From Treponema sp. (GTDB lineage Bacteria > Spirochaetota > Spirochaetia > Treponematales > Breznakiellaceae), in the NCBI GenBank assembly GCA_031276295.1, contig JAISNI010000110.1:1-43391 (forward strand): DNA of 43,391 nucleotides. The letters run 5' to 3'. How positions within the stretch are numbered: position 1 is the stretch's first letter; the number at the start of each line of letters is the position of its first letter. The notes below the pieces were generated by a model. It worked only from the letters and a program-made list of their open reading frames with translations, ran no database searches and had not been told where the DNA came from. Positions 25,472-35,590 of the stretch are shown here, in pieces. The position numbers and the translations under genes are program-made.

Positions 25472-26437
25472 CTACCTAATGGGGCCGAACCGTACCGAAG
25501 GCCAATACTTGAGAGCCCCCTGTCCTAAAATTTTTGCTTCTCTTACCGGACCGAAATAGCGCCCGTCTCGGGAATTGATCCGATTATCCCCCAATGGGAG
25601 TATTCTTCCTTCGGGAACATAGATGCCCAGCTTAAGCCGGGCCAGCTTGATACGGAATTCCTGTTCATGTGGGGCTGCGGCGCGGCGTACTTCAAAGTAT
25701 ATGTTCTGAAGGGCAAAGTGGTCGTCCGAAAGTTCATTTACCGTGTAACGCGGGCTTTTCCGTTCCTTCGTATCCCTGATAGCGCGCTCGTATCCCGTTT
25801 TTTCAAGAATAGTATAGTCCCCCGGAGAAAACCGGCTTAACTGATGGGTGTAACCCCGCGCGGCGATAAAATCGCGCTCCTTAACCCAGCGCTCCTCCCC
25901 CGCAAAGCGTACCTGCATCTCCCCCCGCTTTTCTATATACCGATCCCCTCCCATACCTACCGCCCGTTTGATAAGAAAGTGGGGCTTAGGCTGGCCGTAT
26001 TCATCCTTGTCTATATCCACCAGGGAAAGGGTAAGCATATATATGATGCGCTGGGCTATATCAAAGGCAGGACCTTGGGAATCATACGAGGGATTCTCAA
26101 ATATGATAACATCATTCCTCAGGGGTTTTATGGGACTGGGCAGCTTGGTAAGCCCCGGCAGGAGTTCCGGCCCGTATACCGCCTTATTGACAAAAATACG
26201 ATCCCCAATAAGGAGGGTAGTTTCCATAGAGCCGGAAGGTATCTGATAGGCCTGAAAGAGATACTGATTGATAAGAAGTACCACACCGGCGGCCCATATA
26301 AAGGCTTCTACCCAGTCCAGGATAAAATGTTTTTTCTTCTGCTTTTCCTTTTTGAGCCGCCGTATCTTCCGCCTGCGGGTAAGATACGCTTCGGTTATAC
26401 GCTGAAGACCGTTCAAGAAATTCGATTCTTTAACCAT
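25472..26437 (-). CDS. lepB: Signal peptidase I (paralog 2)
   Basis: QAYQIPSGSMETTLLIGDRIFVNK, LIKRAVGMGGD, ILPLGDNRINSRDGRYFGPV. Confidence 0.94.
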   Translation of the reverse strand: MVKESNFLNGLQRITEAYLTRRRKIRRLKKEKQKKKHFILDWVEAFIWAAGVVLLINQYLFQAYQIPSGSMETTLLIGDRIFVNKAVYGPELLPGLTKLPSPIKPLRNDVIIFENPSYDSQGPAFDIAQRIIYMLTLSLVDIDKDEYGQPKPHFLIKRAVGMGGDRYIEKRGEMQVRFAGEERWVKERDFIAARGYTHQLSRFSPGDYTILEKTGYERAIRDTKERKSPRYTVNELSDDHFALQNIYFEVRRAAAPHEQEFRIKLARLKLGIYVPEGRILPLGDNRINSRDGRYFGPVREAKILGQGALKYWPSVRFGPIR

Positions 26438-26504
26438 TTATAAAGAATCTATCACGAAGCGTCATCATTGACAAGCTGGTTATGAGCGTTTTATAATCTT
26501 TCTT

Positions 26505-28118
26505 ATGTCAAGAAAAAAACCGTCAAGAAAAAAGCATACGGTACGAAAAAAGCCCCCGGTAAAGAATTTCTTCCCGGAAAAAGATCCGTCCCAGGACGGC
26601 GTCCTGCCTGAAGACAGGGTACGCCTCAAACCTATTCTGGGTATTCGGCCGGGACTGTACCTTGCCTGCCTCTATTCCCTGGTTATACTCCTCATCCTTT
26701 TCCTTATCTTAGTGTATCCCGGACTTTCAAAGCCCGGAACCCTCCTCTCCGTCAAGTCGGAACCTCAAGGAGCCGCAATCAGGGTAGACGGGGTCTATCA
26801 GGGTAAAACGCCGGGCAGTCTCTTTATCCCTCAAGGGAAGCGGCGTATCGAAGCGGTTCTGCCCGGTTTTACCACGTATCTAACCGAAAGAGAATTCGGC
26901 GGCCGTATCTTCGCTTCGATCTTCTTCCCCAAAAGGGAAGCGTTAGCCTTTGAACTAAAGACGCCGGATCCGGTTAAAGCCTTTACCGCGGAAGCCGCGG
27001 AATATGCCGAGTGGTCATTTGCGGGAGAGGCTTCCGAAGATTACCAGATACCCCAGACGCTTTCCGAGGGAGCCTACAGAACAGGGCCGGCGGTGTCCGA
27101 TCCTGAAACCGCCGCCGGTATGGAAGATATTCTGAAGGCCGCCGCCCGCTTTACCCAGACAAAGGCGGGCCTCCGCGACCTTGGGCGGGCAAAATTCCTC
27201 AAGGATAACGGGGGCCTTTCCCCTTCCCCGATCAGCCTCCTCCGTTCCGCGGAGGATATACTCGCGTGGCTTTCCGACAATCCCGGGGCTTCCGCGTGGC
27301 TTTCCGGCCTGCTCCCCCAGGATAGCGCCGGGACTTTAGACAATTCGGCCTGGTATCAAAGGGAAAAGCGGAAAGCAACCCTATTAAAGGAAAACCTGCC
27401 GGTACCGGACGGCGGCCGTCCTGAAATCATCACCGTGGGCGGTCTGTACTTTACAGGTATTCCCGCAGGAAAGTTTGTCCAGGCCGAACCCTTCCCCCGT
27501 GAGATACGTTTTGAGGGTACCGGCGGTAATGCTCCCGTCTTTTTTGTCTCCATAGCCGAGGCAGGCCGTGATTCTTGGGATCTTTTCCTCCGGGCCAATC
27601 CTGAATGGAACGGGGAAAACACTCAGGACCTTATCGAACGGGGCCTTGTTGATTCCCTTTACCTGAAGGACGTGCAAAGCGGAACCGGGGAAACTACCGT
27701 AACGGGGGTATCCTGGTACGCGGCCCAGGCTTATTGCAGGTGGCTCACCGGTCTGCTGGCCGCGGACTTCCCCGGTTGGGAAGCCCGCCTGCCCACCGAA
27801 GCCGAATGGGAATATGCCGCCAAAACGATCGGGAATACGGAAGCCCCGGACGGAACAGACGGAAAAGAGCCCGCTCTACCGGGGGACATGGCCGGCGGGT
27901 ACTGGGAGTGGTGCGCGGAACCTTTTGCCCCGCAGAGCTTTCTCCACGCTCCGGCACGGGCAATAGAGAGCATAGGCTCGCCGGAAAGGCCGGTAAGGGG
28001 CGGCTCTAAATTCGACATAAATGCTCCCTCTGTAACTATAGCAACCAGAGCTTCGCTTCCACCCTCGTCCTGTTCGCCCTTTGTATCCTTCAGGCCCGTT
28101 CTGGTTCCGACAAGGTAA
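26505..28118 (+). CDS. PEGA domain plus formylglycine-generating-enzyme (sulfatase-modifying factor) domain protein
   Basis: N-terminal TM; SVKSEPQGAAIRVDGVYQGKTPGSLFIPQGKRRIEAVLPGF (PEGA); GVSWYAAQAYCRWL..ARLPTEAEWEYAAK..GGYWEWCAEPF..VRGGS (FGE-like). Confidence 0.85.
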   Translation: MSRKKPSRKKHTVRKKPPVKNFFPEKDPSQDGVLPEDRVRLKPILGIRPGLYLACLYSLVILLILFLILVYPGLSKPGTLLSVKSEPQGAAIRVDGVYQGKTPGSLFIPQGKRRIEAVLPGFTTYLTEREFGGRIFASIFFPKREALAFELKTPDPVKAFTAEAAEYAEWSFAGEASEDYQIPQTLSEGAYRTGPAVSDPETAAGMEDILKAAARFTQTKAGLRDLGRAKFLKDNGGLSPSPISLLRSAEDILAWLSDNPGASAWLSGLLPQDSAGTLDNSAWYQREKRKATLLKENLPVPDGGRPEIITVGGLYFTGIPAGKFVQAEPFPREIRFEGTGGNAPVFFVSIAEAGRDSWDLFLRANPEWNGENTQDLIERGLVDSLYLKDVQSGTGETTVTGVSWYAAQAYCRWLTGLLAADFPGWEARLPTEAEWEYAAKTIGNTEAPDGTDGKEPALPGDMAGGYWEWCAEPFAPQSFLHAPARAIESIGSPERPVRGGSKFDINAPSVTIATRASLPPSSCSPFVSFRPVLVPTR

Positions 28119-28156
28119 CAAAGAAGGTAGACCTAACGTAAAAAGAGGAACAAACT

Positions 28157-28618
28157 ATGAGTAACGGCATCAAGATCATCGCCCTTAACCGGAAAGCCCG
28201 CTTTGATTATGCGGTAGACGACCGGTATGAATGCGGGATAGAGCTTCTGGGTACCGAGGTAAAATCCTTTAGGGATGGAAAAATCTCCTTTCCCGACGCG
28301 TGGGCGGAGGTTATAAACGGCGAGGTCTGGCTTCGTTCCCTGCGTATAGCGGAGAATCCCTTCTCATCGGTCTTCAACCACGATCCGGATCGGCGGAAAA
28401 AGCTCCTCCTCCACCGCGACGAGATAAAACGTATACGGCGTAAGGTTGAAGAAAAAGGCTATACCCTTATCCCCCTCTCTTTTTACTTTAAGAAAAGCCG
28501 CGTCAAAGTAGAATTGGGCCTGTGTAAAGGGAAAAAAGCCTATGACAAACGCGCCGATATACGGGAACGGGACCTGAAACGGGATGTCCAGCGCGAATTC
28601 CGCCACGGTACGCGGTAA
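28157..28618 (+). CDS. smpB: SsrA-binding protein
   Basis: NRKARFDYAVDDRYECGIELLGTEVKSFRDGKISFPDAWAEV and KGKKAYDKRADIRERDLKRDVQREFR. Confidence 0.97.
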   Translation: MSNGIKIIALNRKARFDYAVDDRYECGIELLGTEVKSFRDGKISFPDAWAEVINGEVWLRSLRIAENPFSSVFNHDPDRRKKLLLHRDEIKRIRRKVEEKGYTLIPLSFYFKKSRVKVELGLCKGKKAYDKRADIRERDLKRDVQREFRHGTR

Positions 28619-28636
28619 CACCGGAATCCGGCGGCT

Positions 28637-29077
28637 TCAGTCTTTTTTGCGGTGTAAGTAGTAATCGCCCCAGGCTATCGTGATAAAAACGAAGATGCCC
28701 ATACAGAGGGAGATGATCTTGAGAACGTAATCGGGGGTGTAGTCCGGTTTGGCTGCGGAAAGAACGCCCCCTGCTTCCATACGCTGCTTGTGCAGGGCGG
28801 ATAGACCTACAATTCTGATAAATTTTTCATCTTTGGAAGCAAATCCCAGCTCCCGCGCGAAAATAGCAATGGTATCCTTGTCGTACAACAGGGCGTCGGT
28901 GGTATTTTTTAATTCCTGATTCAAAGATTTTAGCGCGTCCAGATTCTGCTGCTGTTTATCCTTTTCCCCCTGAAGCACCCTGTATGCGGAAAAACCGGTC
29001 ATGCCCAGAGAAATCGTCATGCCCGTATATGCAAGCACCGCAGTCCAGATTGCTATGAGGTATTTTGCCGCTCTCAT
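28637..29077 (-). CDS. FtsB/DivIC-like septum formation initiator-type membrane protein
   Basis: N-terminal TM, coiled coil EKDKQQQNLDALKSLNQELKNTTDAL, then IFARELGFASKDEKFIRIV. Confidence 0.65.
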   Translation of the reverse strand: MRAAKYLIAIWTAVLAYTGMTISLGMTGFSAYRVLQGEKDKQQQNLDALKSLNQELKNTTDALLYDKDTIAIFARELGFASKDEKFIRIVGLSALHKQRMEAGGVLSAAKPDYTPDYVLKIISLCMGIFVFITIAWGDYYLHRKKD

Positions 29078-29331
29078 TAAATCAATTTACGGTTTCTTTT
29101 GCCCCTTTCTTAAGCCCTGGGGAAAAACCCCCTATAACATCGTATTAAAACCTTGACAACAGGAAAAGCAATAGACTACCATAGTAGATAGTATGATTAT
29201 TTTATTGTATAGCAACTTCAGCCGTGTTTTAGAGTTTTCCATATTATATTTATTGGATATAATTGCCGATAGGAAGATATAGATATACCTGTGATATGAA
29301 AAGACGGCATTTAAATTAACGGGAGCGGCGC

Positions 29332-31491
29332 ATGGCGGATGAAAAAAAACCTTCAATATATTTTGACCGTACTACTATCGGATCATCCAATGAGCTTGAT
29401 GAATACGGCGTATGGATAAAGAGCGAACCTCAGGTATTCTCTTCTTCGGAGAGTACCGAATTCCCTGAAAGTCAGGATGTTTCAAATTTGGCCGTTCCTG
29501 AAATGAGCATACCGAATCTTGATATGGACGAGGAGATTGCCAATGAGGGTAATCCGCCGGCTGCCGACGATTTTTCCGATATGCTGAGTATTCCTGATTT
29601 GGAGGATGAAGATACGGCGGAAGGGGAAGACGCCGTTGACGGCTTTTTCGGGGAGAAAGAGCCGGTAGAACCCGGCGCTCCCGCGGAAGATATGGAACTT
29701 GCCGGAGATGATGCTTCCGTAGAAACCGATGATGAAATATTTATAGATGCGGAAGACGGACTCTCCAATGTTTCATTTATAGATGATGATGATATGAATG
29801 ACGATAAGGATGAAATGTCTTTGGAGGATCAACTGCCTGCCGATATTTCCGGTATAGAATTTGACGAAGATTCTTACAATTCTCTGTCTGAAGAAAACGC
29901 CGATCTGGCTATCTTTGGGAATTCCCTGGAGGATTTTGAAGATGATACCCCGGAACTTTCAGATGAAGCAAAACAAGAAGGTTTTACCAGGATTTCCCTT
30001 GAGGATTTTTTCGATGATACAATGCCTGCCGATATTTCTTTCGACGATGAGGAAGAATTTACTGAAAACGGTGAGATACAAGATGAAAGTTTATATGATC
30101 TTTCCGACATTAATCCAGAAGAACAGGAGGAAGTTTCTATGACCAATTCCGCAGCCCAGGAGGAAAAATCCGGAGCATCGGATCTTTCCACTCAGTTACT
30201 GATGAGGATTGCCGATGAATTGTCCTCCATTCGCAGTGAATTAAGTGATTTGAAAGAGGATTTTAAGTTCATGCGGGAAGAATACCCTGTTCAGGACAGA
30301 TCCGCTCAGGCTCACCGGGAAGAGGGGCAGAACAGGGGATTCTTTGACGAGGAAGACGATGAAAAGATCGCACTGACCGGTGATGAACTTGATAATATCC
30401 TCAATACCGCCCATTTTACCGAGGAAACAGGCGAAGACGCTACCGAGGGGCTGGGCGATAGTTTCAATTTTGATGATTTTAATGAGACGGTTCGTAAAGA
30501 AGCGGCTTTAAAAGAATCGTTCCATCCTGAACCATTCCCTGATAATGAGACGCCTCCTGAAATAGACCTGGATAAGGAAACGGAGGATACTCAGGCGGAA
30601 GACTACCCGCTTTCCAGCCAGCCGGATATTATTACCGACGAAGAAGCATCGGAATCAATTTTTGATGAAGATGCCGAGGGGATAGAGATTAACTTTGATG
30701 ACGACGAATCGTTTGATCTGGGCGGAGACGATTTTCTGTCCGACGGTATGGAGTCGGCGGAAAGCAACGGCGCTGAAGTCGATCTTGAAAGCCCGGAAGA
30801 TTTTATAGAAGAAGATACGGAAGTGCTACAGAAACTCCGTGATGAAGGCGTTGAATTTATGACCGAGCCGCCGGATCCGGAAGAGGAGGAATTTCTTGCG
30901 GAAGACCCCCATGCGGCGTTAGATGAAGATATAGATATGTCCCAGGCGTTTATTGAGGAGCCGGATCTTTCGGAGGGAATCGTTGAGAACCCCATTGCGG
31001 AGCCTTCTCTGGATAATCTCTCCATAGATTTGGAACTGGAAGATGAACAAGCCCCTGATGAGATTTCCCTGGACGACATCTCTTTTGAAGAGACCCCGGA
31101 AGAGGAAGAGATCAATCTCTCCATGGGGGGGGAATTTGAACCGGATGCCTTTGCCTCCGAGACCTCCCCTGAATATCCGGCTGACGAAGAGAATAATACC
31201 GTGCCTGAAGGCTTTGTCGTGGAGGCGGAAGAAGCCCAGATTCCCCCGATAAGCGAAGAGGTAAAAGCCGAACCGGAAGCGGAAGCTGAAATGCCGCCTC
31301 CGAAAAGCGCTCCTGATGATGCCCTCAATACCGCTTCCCTTCCGGCCAATTTACAGCAGGAACTTAAAACGGTGCTTTCCTACATGGACCAGCTTTTGGA
31401 ATCGCTGCCCGATGATAAAATTGAGGAATTTGCTAAATCCGAATACTTTGATACCTATAAAAAACTGTTCAAGGAATTGGGATTAACCTGA
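29332..31491 (+). CDS. Very acidic, low-complexity conserved protein (719 aa)
   Basis: Long ORF dominated by D/E, no TM or signal peptide, structured C-terminus LQQELKTVLSYMDQLLESLPDDKIEEFAKSEYFDTYKKLFKELGL. Confidence 0.8.
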   Translation: MADEKKPSIYFDRTTIGSSNELDEYGVWIKSEPQVFSSSESTEFPESQDVSNLAVPEMSIPNLDMDEEIANEGNPPAADDFSDMLSIPDLEDEDTAEGEDAVDGFFGEKEPVEPGAPAEDMELAGDDASVETDDEIFIDAEDGLSNVSFIDDDDMNDDKDEMSLEDQLPADISGIEFDEDSYNSLSEENADLAIFGNSLEDFEDDTPELSDEAKQEGFTRISLEDFFDDTMPADISFDDEEEFTENGEIQDESLYDLSDINPEEQEEVSMTNSAAQEEKSGASDLSTQLLMRIADELSSIRSELSDLKEDFKFMREEYPVQDRSAQAHREEGQNRGFFDEEDDEKIALTGDELDNILNTAHFTEETGEDATEGLGDSFNFDDFNETVRKEAALKESFHPEPFPDNETPPEIDLDKETEDTQAEDYPLSSQPDIITDEEASESIFDEDAEGIEINFDDDESFDLGGDDFLSDGMESAESNGAEVDLESPEDFIEEDTEVLQKLRDEGVEFMTEPPDPEEEEFLAEDPHAALDEDIDMSQAFIEEPDLSEGIVENPIAEPSLDNLSIDLELEDEQAPDEISLDDISFEETPEEEEINLSMGGEFEPDAFASETSPEYPADEENNTVPEGFVVEAEEAQIPPISEEVKAEPEAEAEMPPPKSAPDDALNTASLPANLQQELKTVLSYMDQLLESLPDDKIEEFAKSEYFDTYKKLFKELGLT

Positions 31492-32319
31492 ATGGGGTTA
31501 TTAAGTAAAGCCGCCGCCCGGAATCCTGACGAAGCGGCGTGGGAGCAGGACGCCTTTTCGGAAAGGCTGCAACGTATTGCCCCTTCCCGTTCGGCGCCCT
31601 ATACCGCGTTAAGTTTATGTAAGGCATACAAGGTTTGTGAGGTTGGTATCTGTCTTGCCCTGGAAGACGATCGGTATGTCAGTTACGCAACGGTGGGCCT
31701 TGGTATGCGGCAGGTCTCGATTCCCTTTACTGAAATAGGGGACGCGGGGGCAGGCAAAACGCCGTCTCAGTCCTTTAAAATAGCAACCTCTCCTACCCTT
31801 AAATGCTTGTACGGAAACGTGGTTTTCCGGGCATTTCCTCTGGATGACAATACTCCCCATAGATACCTTCTTCTGGTAAGGGAAGAAGACGAGGCCGTGA
31901 TTGATACCCATGTTGTAGAGCCTATCCTTAGCCGCACAAGGGCTGTTTTTATCATTCCCGAAGGATCGGTTCGGGATGATAAAGAGGCGCCCGAAAGCAG
32001 AGCGGGGGAAGCGGTAGAAAAAGAGATAGATCAATTCAGGGAAATCTATCCTGCCTTTTACGGTATAGTTGTTGAAGTACCCTCCGGCCTTGACGATGAG
32101 GGAAGGGATAAATTTAAAGATGAAGTTGCTGGTATGATCAAGCTATTCGGAACGAGTGTTTCCCTTTCCGCGTATATGGTGCTTGTACTGCTTCCTATCG
32201 TAAAAGACGGGGAACTTATTGCCCACCGCCTGTCGAACAGCCTTAATACCAAAATTCTGCTTATATTCAATACGGATAATTCCAGCAAGGCTTTTGAACT
32301 GGTCAGGTCCTATCTGTAG
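31492..32319 (+). CDS. Conserved hypothetical protein
   Basis: Directly abuts the upstream stop codon; no family recognised. Confidence 0.75.
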   Translation: MGLLSKAAARNPDEAAWEQDAFSERLQRIAPSRSAPYTALSLCKAYKVCEVGICLALEDDRYVSYATVGLGMRQVSIPFTEIGDAGAGKTPSQSFKIATSPTLKCLYGNVVFRAFPLDDNTPHRYLLLVREEDEAVIDTHVVEPILSRTRAVFIIPEGSVRDDKEAPESRAGEAVEKEIDQFREIYPAFYGIVVEVPSGLDDEGRDKFKDEVAGMIKLFGTSVSLSAYMVLVLLPIVKDGELIAHRLSNSLNTKILLIFNTDNSSKAFELVRSYL

Positions 32320-32322
32320 TGT

Positions 32323-33897
32323 ATGCCGGAGCAATTGCTGAAAGCCCTGTCCGGTGATCCTACCGTCATTTGCGGGCGCCATGCCCTCCATTCCCGGTAT
32401 GATCCGCGCGGCGAGGCTGAAAGGTACATTGCTTCCCTGTGCCTGAAAAACGATATACGGTTCTTTATCCTCGTTGAATGCGGCCTTGGTTATACCATAG
32501 CGCCCCTCAGGAGGAGCTTCCCCAAGGCAAAGATCATAGCCGTTCATACATCCGCCTATTTTTCCGACATAAATGCGTTGTTGGCTTCTTTTTACGGCCT
32601 GCCCTCCTATAATGCCGGGGATTTTTTACCCGATAGCTGCTGGTTCCCCGGATACGGGAATAACCAGGACCTTAATTCTTTTTTGGAGGGGGAGATTCCC
32701 GATACGGACGCGGCTTTTATCAGGATAGTTGAATGGCGGCCCTGTCGTATCGTATACCGCGACGCCTACGTGAAGCTTGTGTCCACGGCGCTTAACTGCG
32801 TAAAGCGCCTTGATGCCAACAAAAGGACGGCGCGGGGTTTCGGCAGCCGGTGGGTAAGGAATTTTTTCAGGAATATCAGGATTATTACGAAGACTCTCAG
32901 GTTACGGCAGCCGGCGGAGCCTGAACTGCCGTTTGTCGTGTGCGGCGCGGGGCCGAGTCTGGAAAAGAGTATCCCGTTGCTGCGGGAACTTAAAGCCCAG
33001 AATCGTATCTTCGTGCTGGCCGCATCTTCCGCGGTGGAAGCCCTGCTGGCAGGCGGGGTTCCGCCGGATATTGTCATCGGTACCGACGGCGGAGGCTGGG
33101 CTCTCTTCCACTTCTGGGAATACCTGCGGTTTCCCCAAGGGGAAAAAAAGACGGCGGTCCAGTCCTGCGCGGCTCTCCCGTCCCAATGCGGGGATATTCC
33201 CGTGCTGATCCTGGCCGACGAAAGTCTCTGGCAGGGTATAGCCCTTTCGTCATGCGGCATTCCCTTTATCCGGTTTCCGCAACGGGGAACGGTTACCGCT
33301 TCCGCTCTGGACCTGGCTTTCTATCTGGGCCGGGGGCCGGTTTTTATATGCGGTATGGACCTTGCGGCGTCGGACCTGGTAAGCCACGCGCGGCCATACC
33401 GGCTTAACAGCATGATGGAAGAAAGGGCCGTGCGGGTTTCCCCCTATTATTCGCAGCAATTTATCCGCGCGGGGGCGGTGCGGGGGAGCATGGACATATA
33501 TGCGGGGTGGTTTCAGGATAGGCTTGCGTCTTATCCCAGACGCCTTTATACGCTGGGGAAGAATCACGGCGTCTTCACTGTCCTGCCCAGGGGAGACGAG
33601 CTTTTAAAGCCTGCATCCCCCAGGCCGCAAACGCCGTCCGCCGGGTATCCGGCGGAAAATCGGGGCGCGTATCCGTCCCGTGAAAGGCTTTTCTCTGAGC
33701 TCAACCTGGGTACGCCGCACAACCGCGACGAGTCGGCCCTCGCCGCTATCCTGCGGGCGCTCGACGACCCGCGGTTCTCTCCGCTTGTCCGGGGGGAACT
33801 TGCCCCGCTCCTCTTTCCCGATGAACAGGATGTCTCCTGCGCCGCGTTGCGGGAAAAAACGGTATGGGCCGCCGCTAAGGGGGCTTGCCTTGGATAG
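32323..33897 (+). CDS. DUF115/MAF (motility-associated factor)-like protein 1
   Basis: PFVVCGAGPSLEKSIPLLRELKAQNRIFVLAASSAVEALLAGGVPPDIVIGTDGG; FICGMDLAASD. Confidence 0.85.
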   Translation: MPEQLLKALSGDPTVICGRHALHSRYDPRGEAERYIASLCLKNDIRFFILVECGLGYTIAPLRRSFPKAKIIAVHTSAYFSDINALLASFYGLPSYNAGDFLPDSCWFPGYGNNQDLNSFLEGEIPDTDAAFIRIVEWRPCRIVYRDAYVKLVSTALNCVKRLDANKRTARGFGSRWVRNFFRNIRIITKTLRLRQPAEPELPFVVCGAGPSLEKSIPLLRELKAQNRIFVLAASSAVEALLAGGVPPDIVIGTDGGGWALFHFWEYLRFPQGEKKTAVQSCAALPSQCGDIPVLILADESLWQGIALSSCGIPFIRFPQRGTVTASALDLAFYLGRGPVFICGMDLAASDLVSHARPYRLNSMMEERAVRVSPYYSQQFIRAGAVRGSMDIYAGWFQDRLASYPRRLYTLGKNHGVFTVLPRGDELLKPASPRPQTPSAGYPAENRGAYPSRERLFSELNLGTPHNRDESALAAILRALDDPRFSPLVRGELAPLLFPDEQDVSCAALREKTVWAAAKGACLG

Positions 33898-35569
33898 GCT
33901 GAATACGGAATCCTTTTTTGAACGGAATCTGCTCTCGCTTTCGGCAAGGGACGGGGCGCTCTGCTCGCGGCTTTCCGTCGCGGATACAGGGCTTCACCGT
34001 TACCGATTCCTCCGGGCCCGTTCCGGCGAGATCGTTCCCGCCATCACCGCCCGGGACGGAAACGCCTATCCCCTCCATTCAATGGTAGACCCCAAACGCG
34101 AAGCGGCGCGGCTCCTGGATTCGGTTAAAGATGCGGGCTGTCTTGTCTTCATGGGCCTAGGCGGAGGGTTTTTTCCTGCCGCCGCGCTGGAATGTGAGGG
34201 GGTATGCAGTGTTTTTGTGATAGACTACGATATCAACGGAATTGCCGAGCTGCTCTGTTCCTGTGAAATGAGCGGTATTTTTAAGGACCCGCGTTTCCGC
34301 CTTCTCATTGACGTTCCGCCTGCCCTTATCGAGAAGCGCATACTCGCCTCGTACCAGCCGGTTTTGCAGGAAGGCATACGGGTACTGCCTATCCGCAACA
34401 GGGTAGCCTTTGACGCGGATAAATTTACCGCGGCAAAAGCCGCTATTGAAGGGGCCGTCTCGTGCGTCTCGGCGGATTATTCGGTACAGGCGTACTTTGG
34501 AACCCGGTGGTTTTCCAACATTATACGGAATCTATTCAACGCGGGGGATACTCCCCCCCTTCCTTCCATAAGACGCGCGGCGGTAAGCGCCGCGGGGCCT
34601 TCGCTGGATATACAGCTACCCAGGCTCAGGGCCGAACAGCGGACGGCATTCATCATTGCCGCGGATACAAGCCTTAACAGCCTTGTCAACGCGGGCATAA
34701 CGGCCCATGCGGTTGTTTCCATTGATTGCCAGCACTATAGCTGCCAGCACTTTATGAACGGCATACCGGAGGGGACCCCGCTCTTTCTGGACCTTGCAAG
34801 CCCGCCGCTGCTTGCAGCAATGACCGGAAACAGGTACTTCTTTGCCGGAGGGCATCCACTTGCGGCATACGTTTCCCGCTTCTGGCGCAGCTTTCCCCCC
34901 GTGGATACTTCCGGCGGGAACGTTACCTATGCGGCCGTTTGCCTTGCCGAAAGCCTCGGGGCGCAGGAAATTGAACTGTACGGGGCGGATTTTTCCTACC
35001 CGCTGGGTTTGACCTATACCAGGGGCGCATACCTCTTCCCCTCTTTTGCTCAAAGGCAGAAAAGGTTATCGCCGCTTGAAACCCTCCATTCGGACCTTCT
35101 CTACAGGACGCCCCTTACAAAACGGGGGGGAAAAGACGGAGGCTTTTACTACGAAACCCCGGCCATGCGCATGTACCGTGAAAGGCTTGAGGACAAGGCC
35201 GCCCTGCTCGGGGCGGAGCTTATCCCTATACCGGGTATGGGGGCGGCTGTTAATGTGCGCATAAAGCAGGGGCAGAGGAGGGGAAACCCCGCCCCTGTCT
35301 GGGGTAAGCCGTCTGTGAGCACGGAAGATTTTCTGGCGGGCTACCACGCCAAGATCTGCGCGCTTCCCCTGCCCGGAAACAGTATTTCCGCTTGGCTTGA
35401 AAAACTAAAACAAGACGAAAGCCTCGTACTGGCAACCTTGTTACCCGAAGCCGCGGCGGTAAAACGCAGATCCCCGCAGTTACAGACGGGGCCGCTTATC
35501 GAAGCGGCGGCAGCTTACTGCCGTGCGGAAATCGAAAAGGTACTCAACGCGGTTAGAGTTAGAGTATAG
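33890..35569 (+). CDS. DUF115/MAF-like protein 2
   Basis: AAVSAAGPSLDIQLPRLRAEQRTAFIIAADTSLNSLVNAGITAHAVVSIDCQ; IELYGADFSYP. Likely TTG start overlapping the upstream stop. Confidence 0.82.
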   Translation: MDRLNTESFFERNLLSLSARDGALCSRLSVADTGLHRYRFLRARSGEIVPAITARDGNAYPLHSMVDPKREAARLLDSVKDAGCLVFMGLGGGFFPAAALECEGVCSVFVIDYDINGIAELLCSCEMSGIFKDPRFRLLIDVPPALIEKRILASYQPVLQEGIRVLPIRNRVAFDADKFTAAKAAIEGAVSCVSADYSVQAYFGTRWFSNIIRNLFNAGDTPPLPSIRRAAVSAAGPSLDIQLPRLRAEQRTAFIIAADTSLNSLVNAGITAHAVVSIDCQHYSCQHFMNGIPEGTPLFLDLASPPLLAAMTGNRYFFAGGHPLAAYVSRFWRSFPPVDTSGGNVTYAAVCLAESLGAQEIELYGADFSYPLGLTYTRGAYLFPSFAQRQKRLSPLETLHSDLLYRTPLTKRGGKDGGFYYETPAMRMYRERLEDKAALLGAELIPIPGMGAAVNVRIKQGQRRGNPAPVWGKPSVSTEDFLAGYHAKICALPLPGNSISAWLEKLKQDESLVLATLLPEAAAVKRRSPQLQTGPLIEAAAAYCRAEIEKVLNAVRVRV

Positions 35570-35590
35570 AAAGAACAACAAGGTAAGGGT

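Noticed and set aside
28619-29331. tmRNA (ssrA) next to smpB
   Set aside because: No tRNA-Ala-like ends or tag reading frame recognised in the flanking sequence.
30603-31349. 248-aa Ser-rich minus-strand ORF
   Set aside because: Antisense of the D/E-rich gene; Ser richness follows from complementing GAA/GAT-rich codons.
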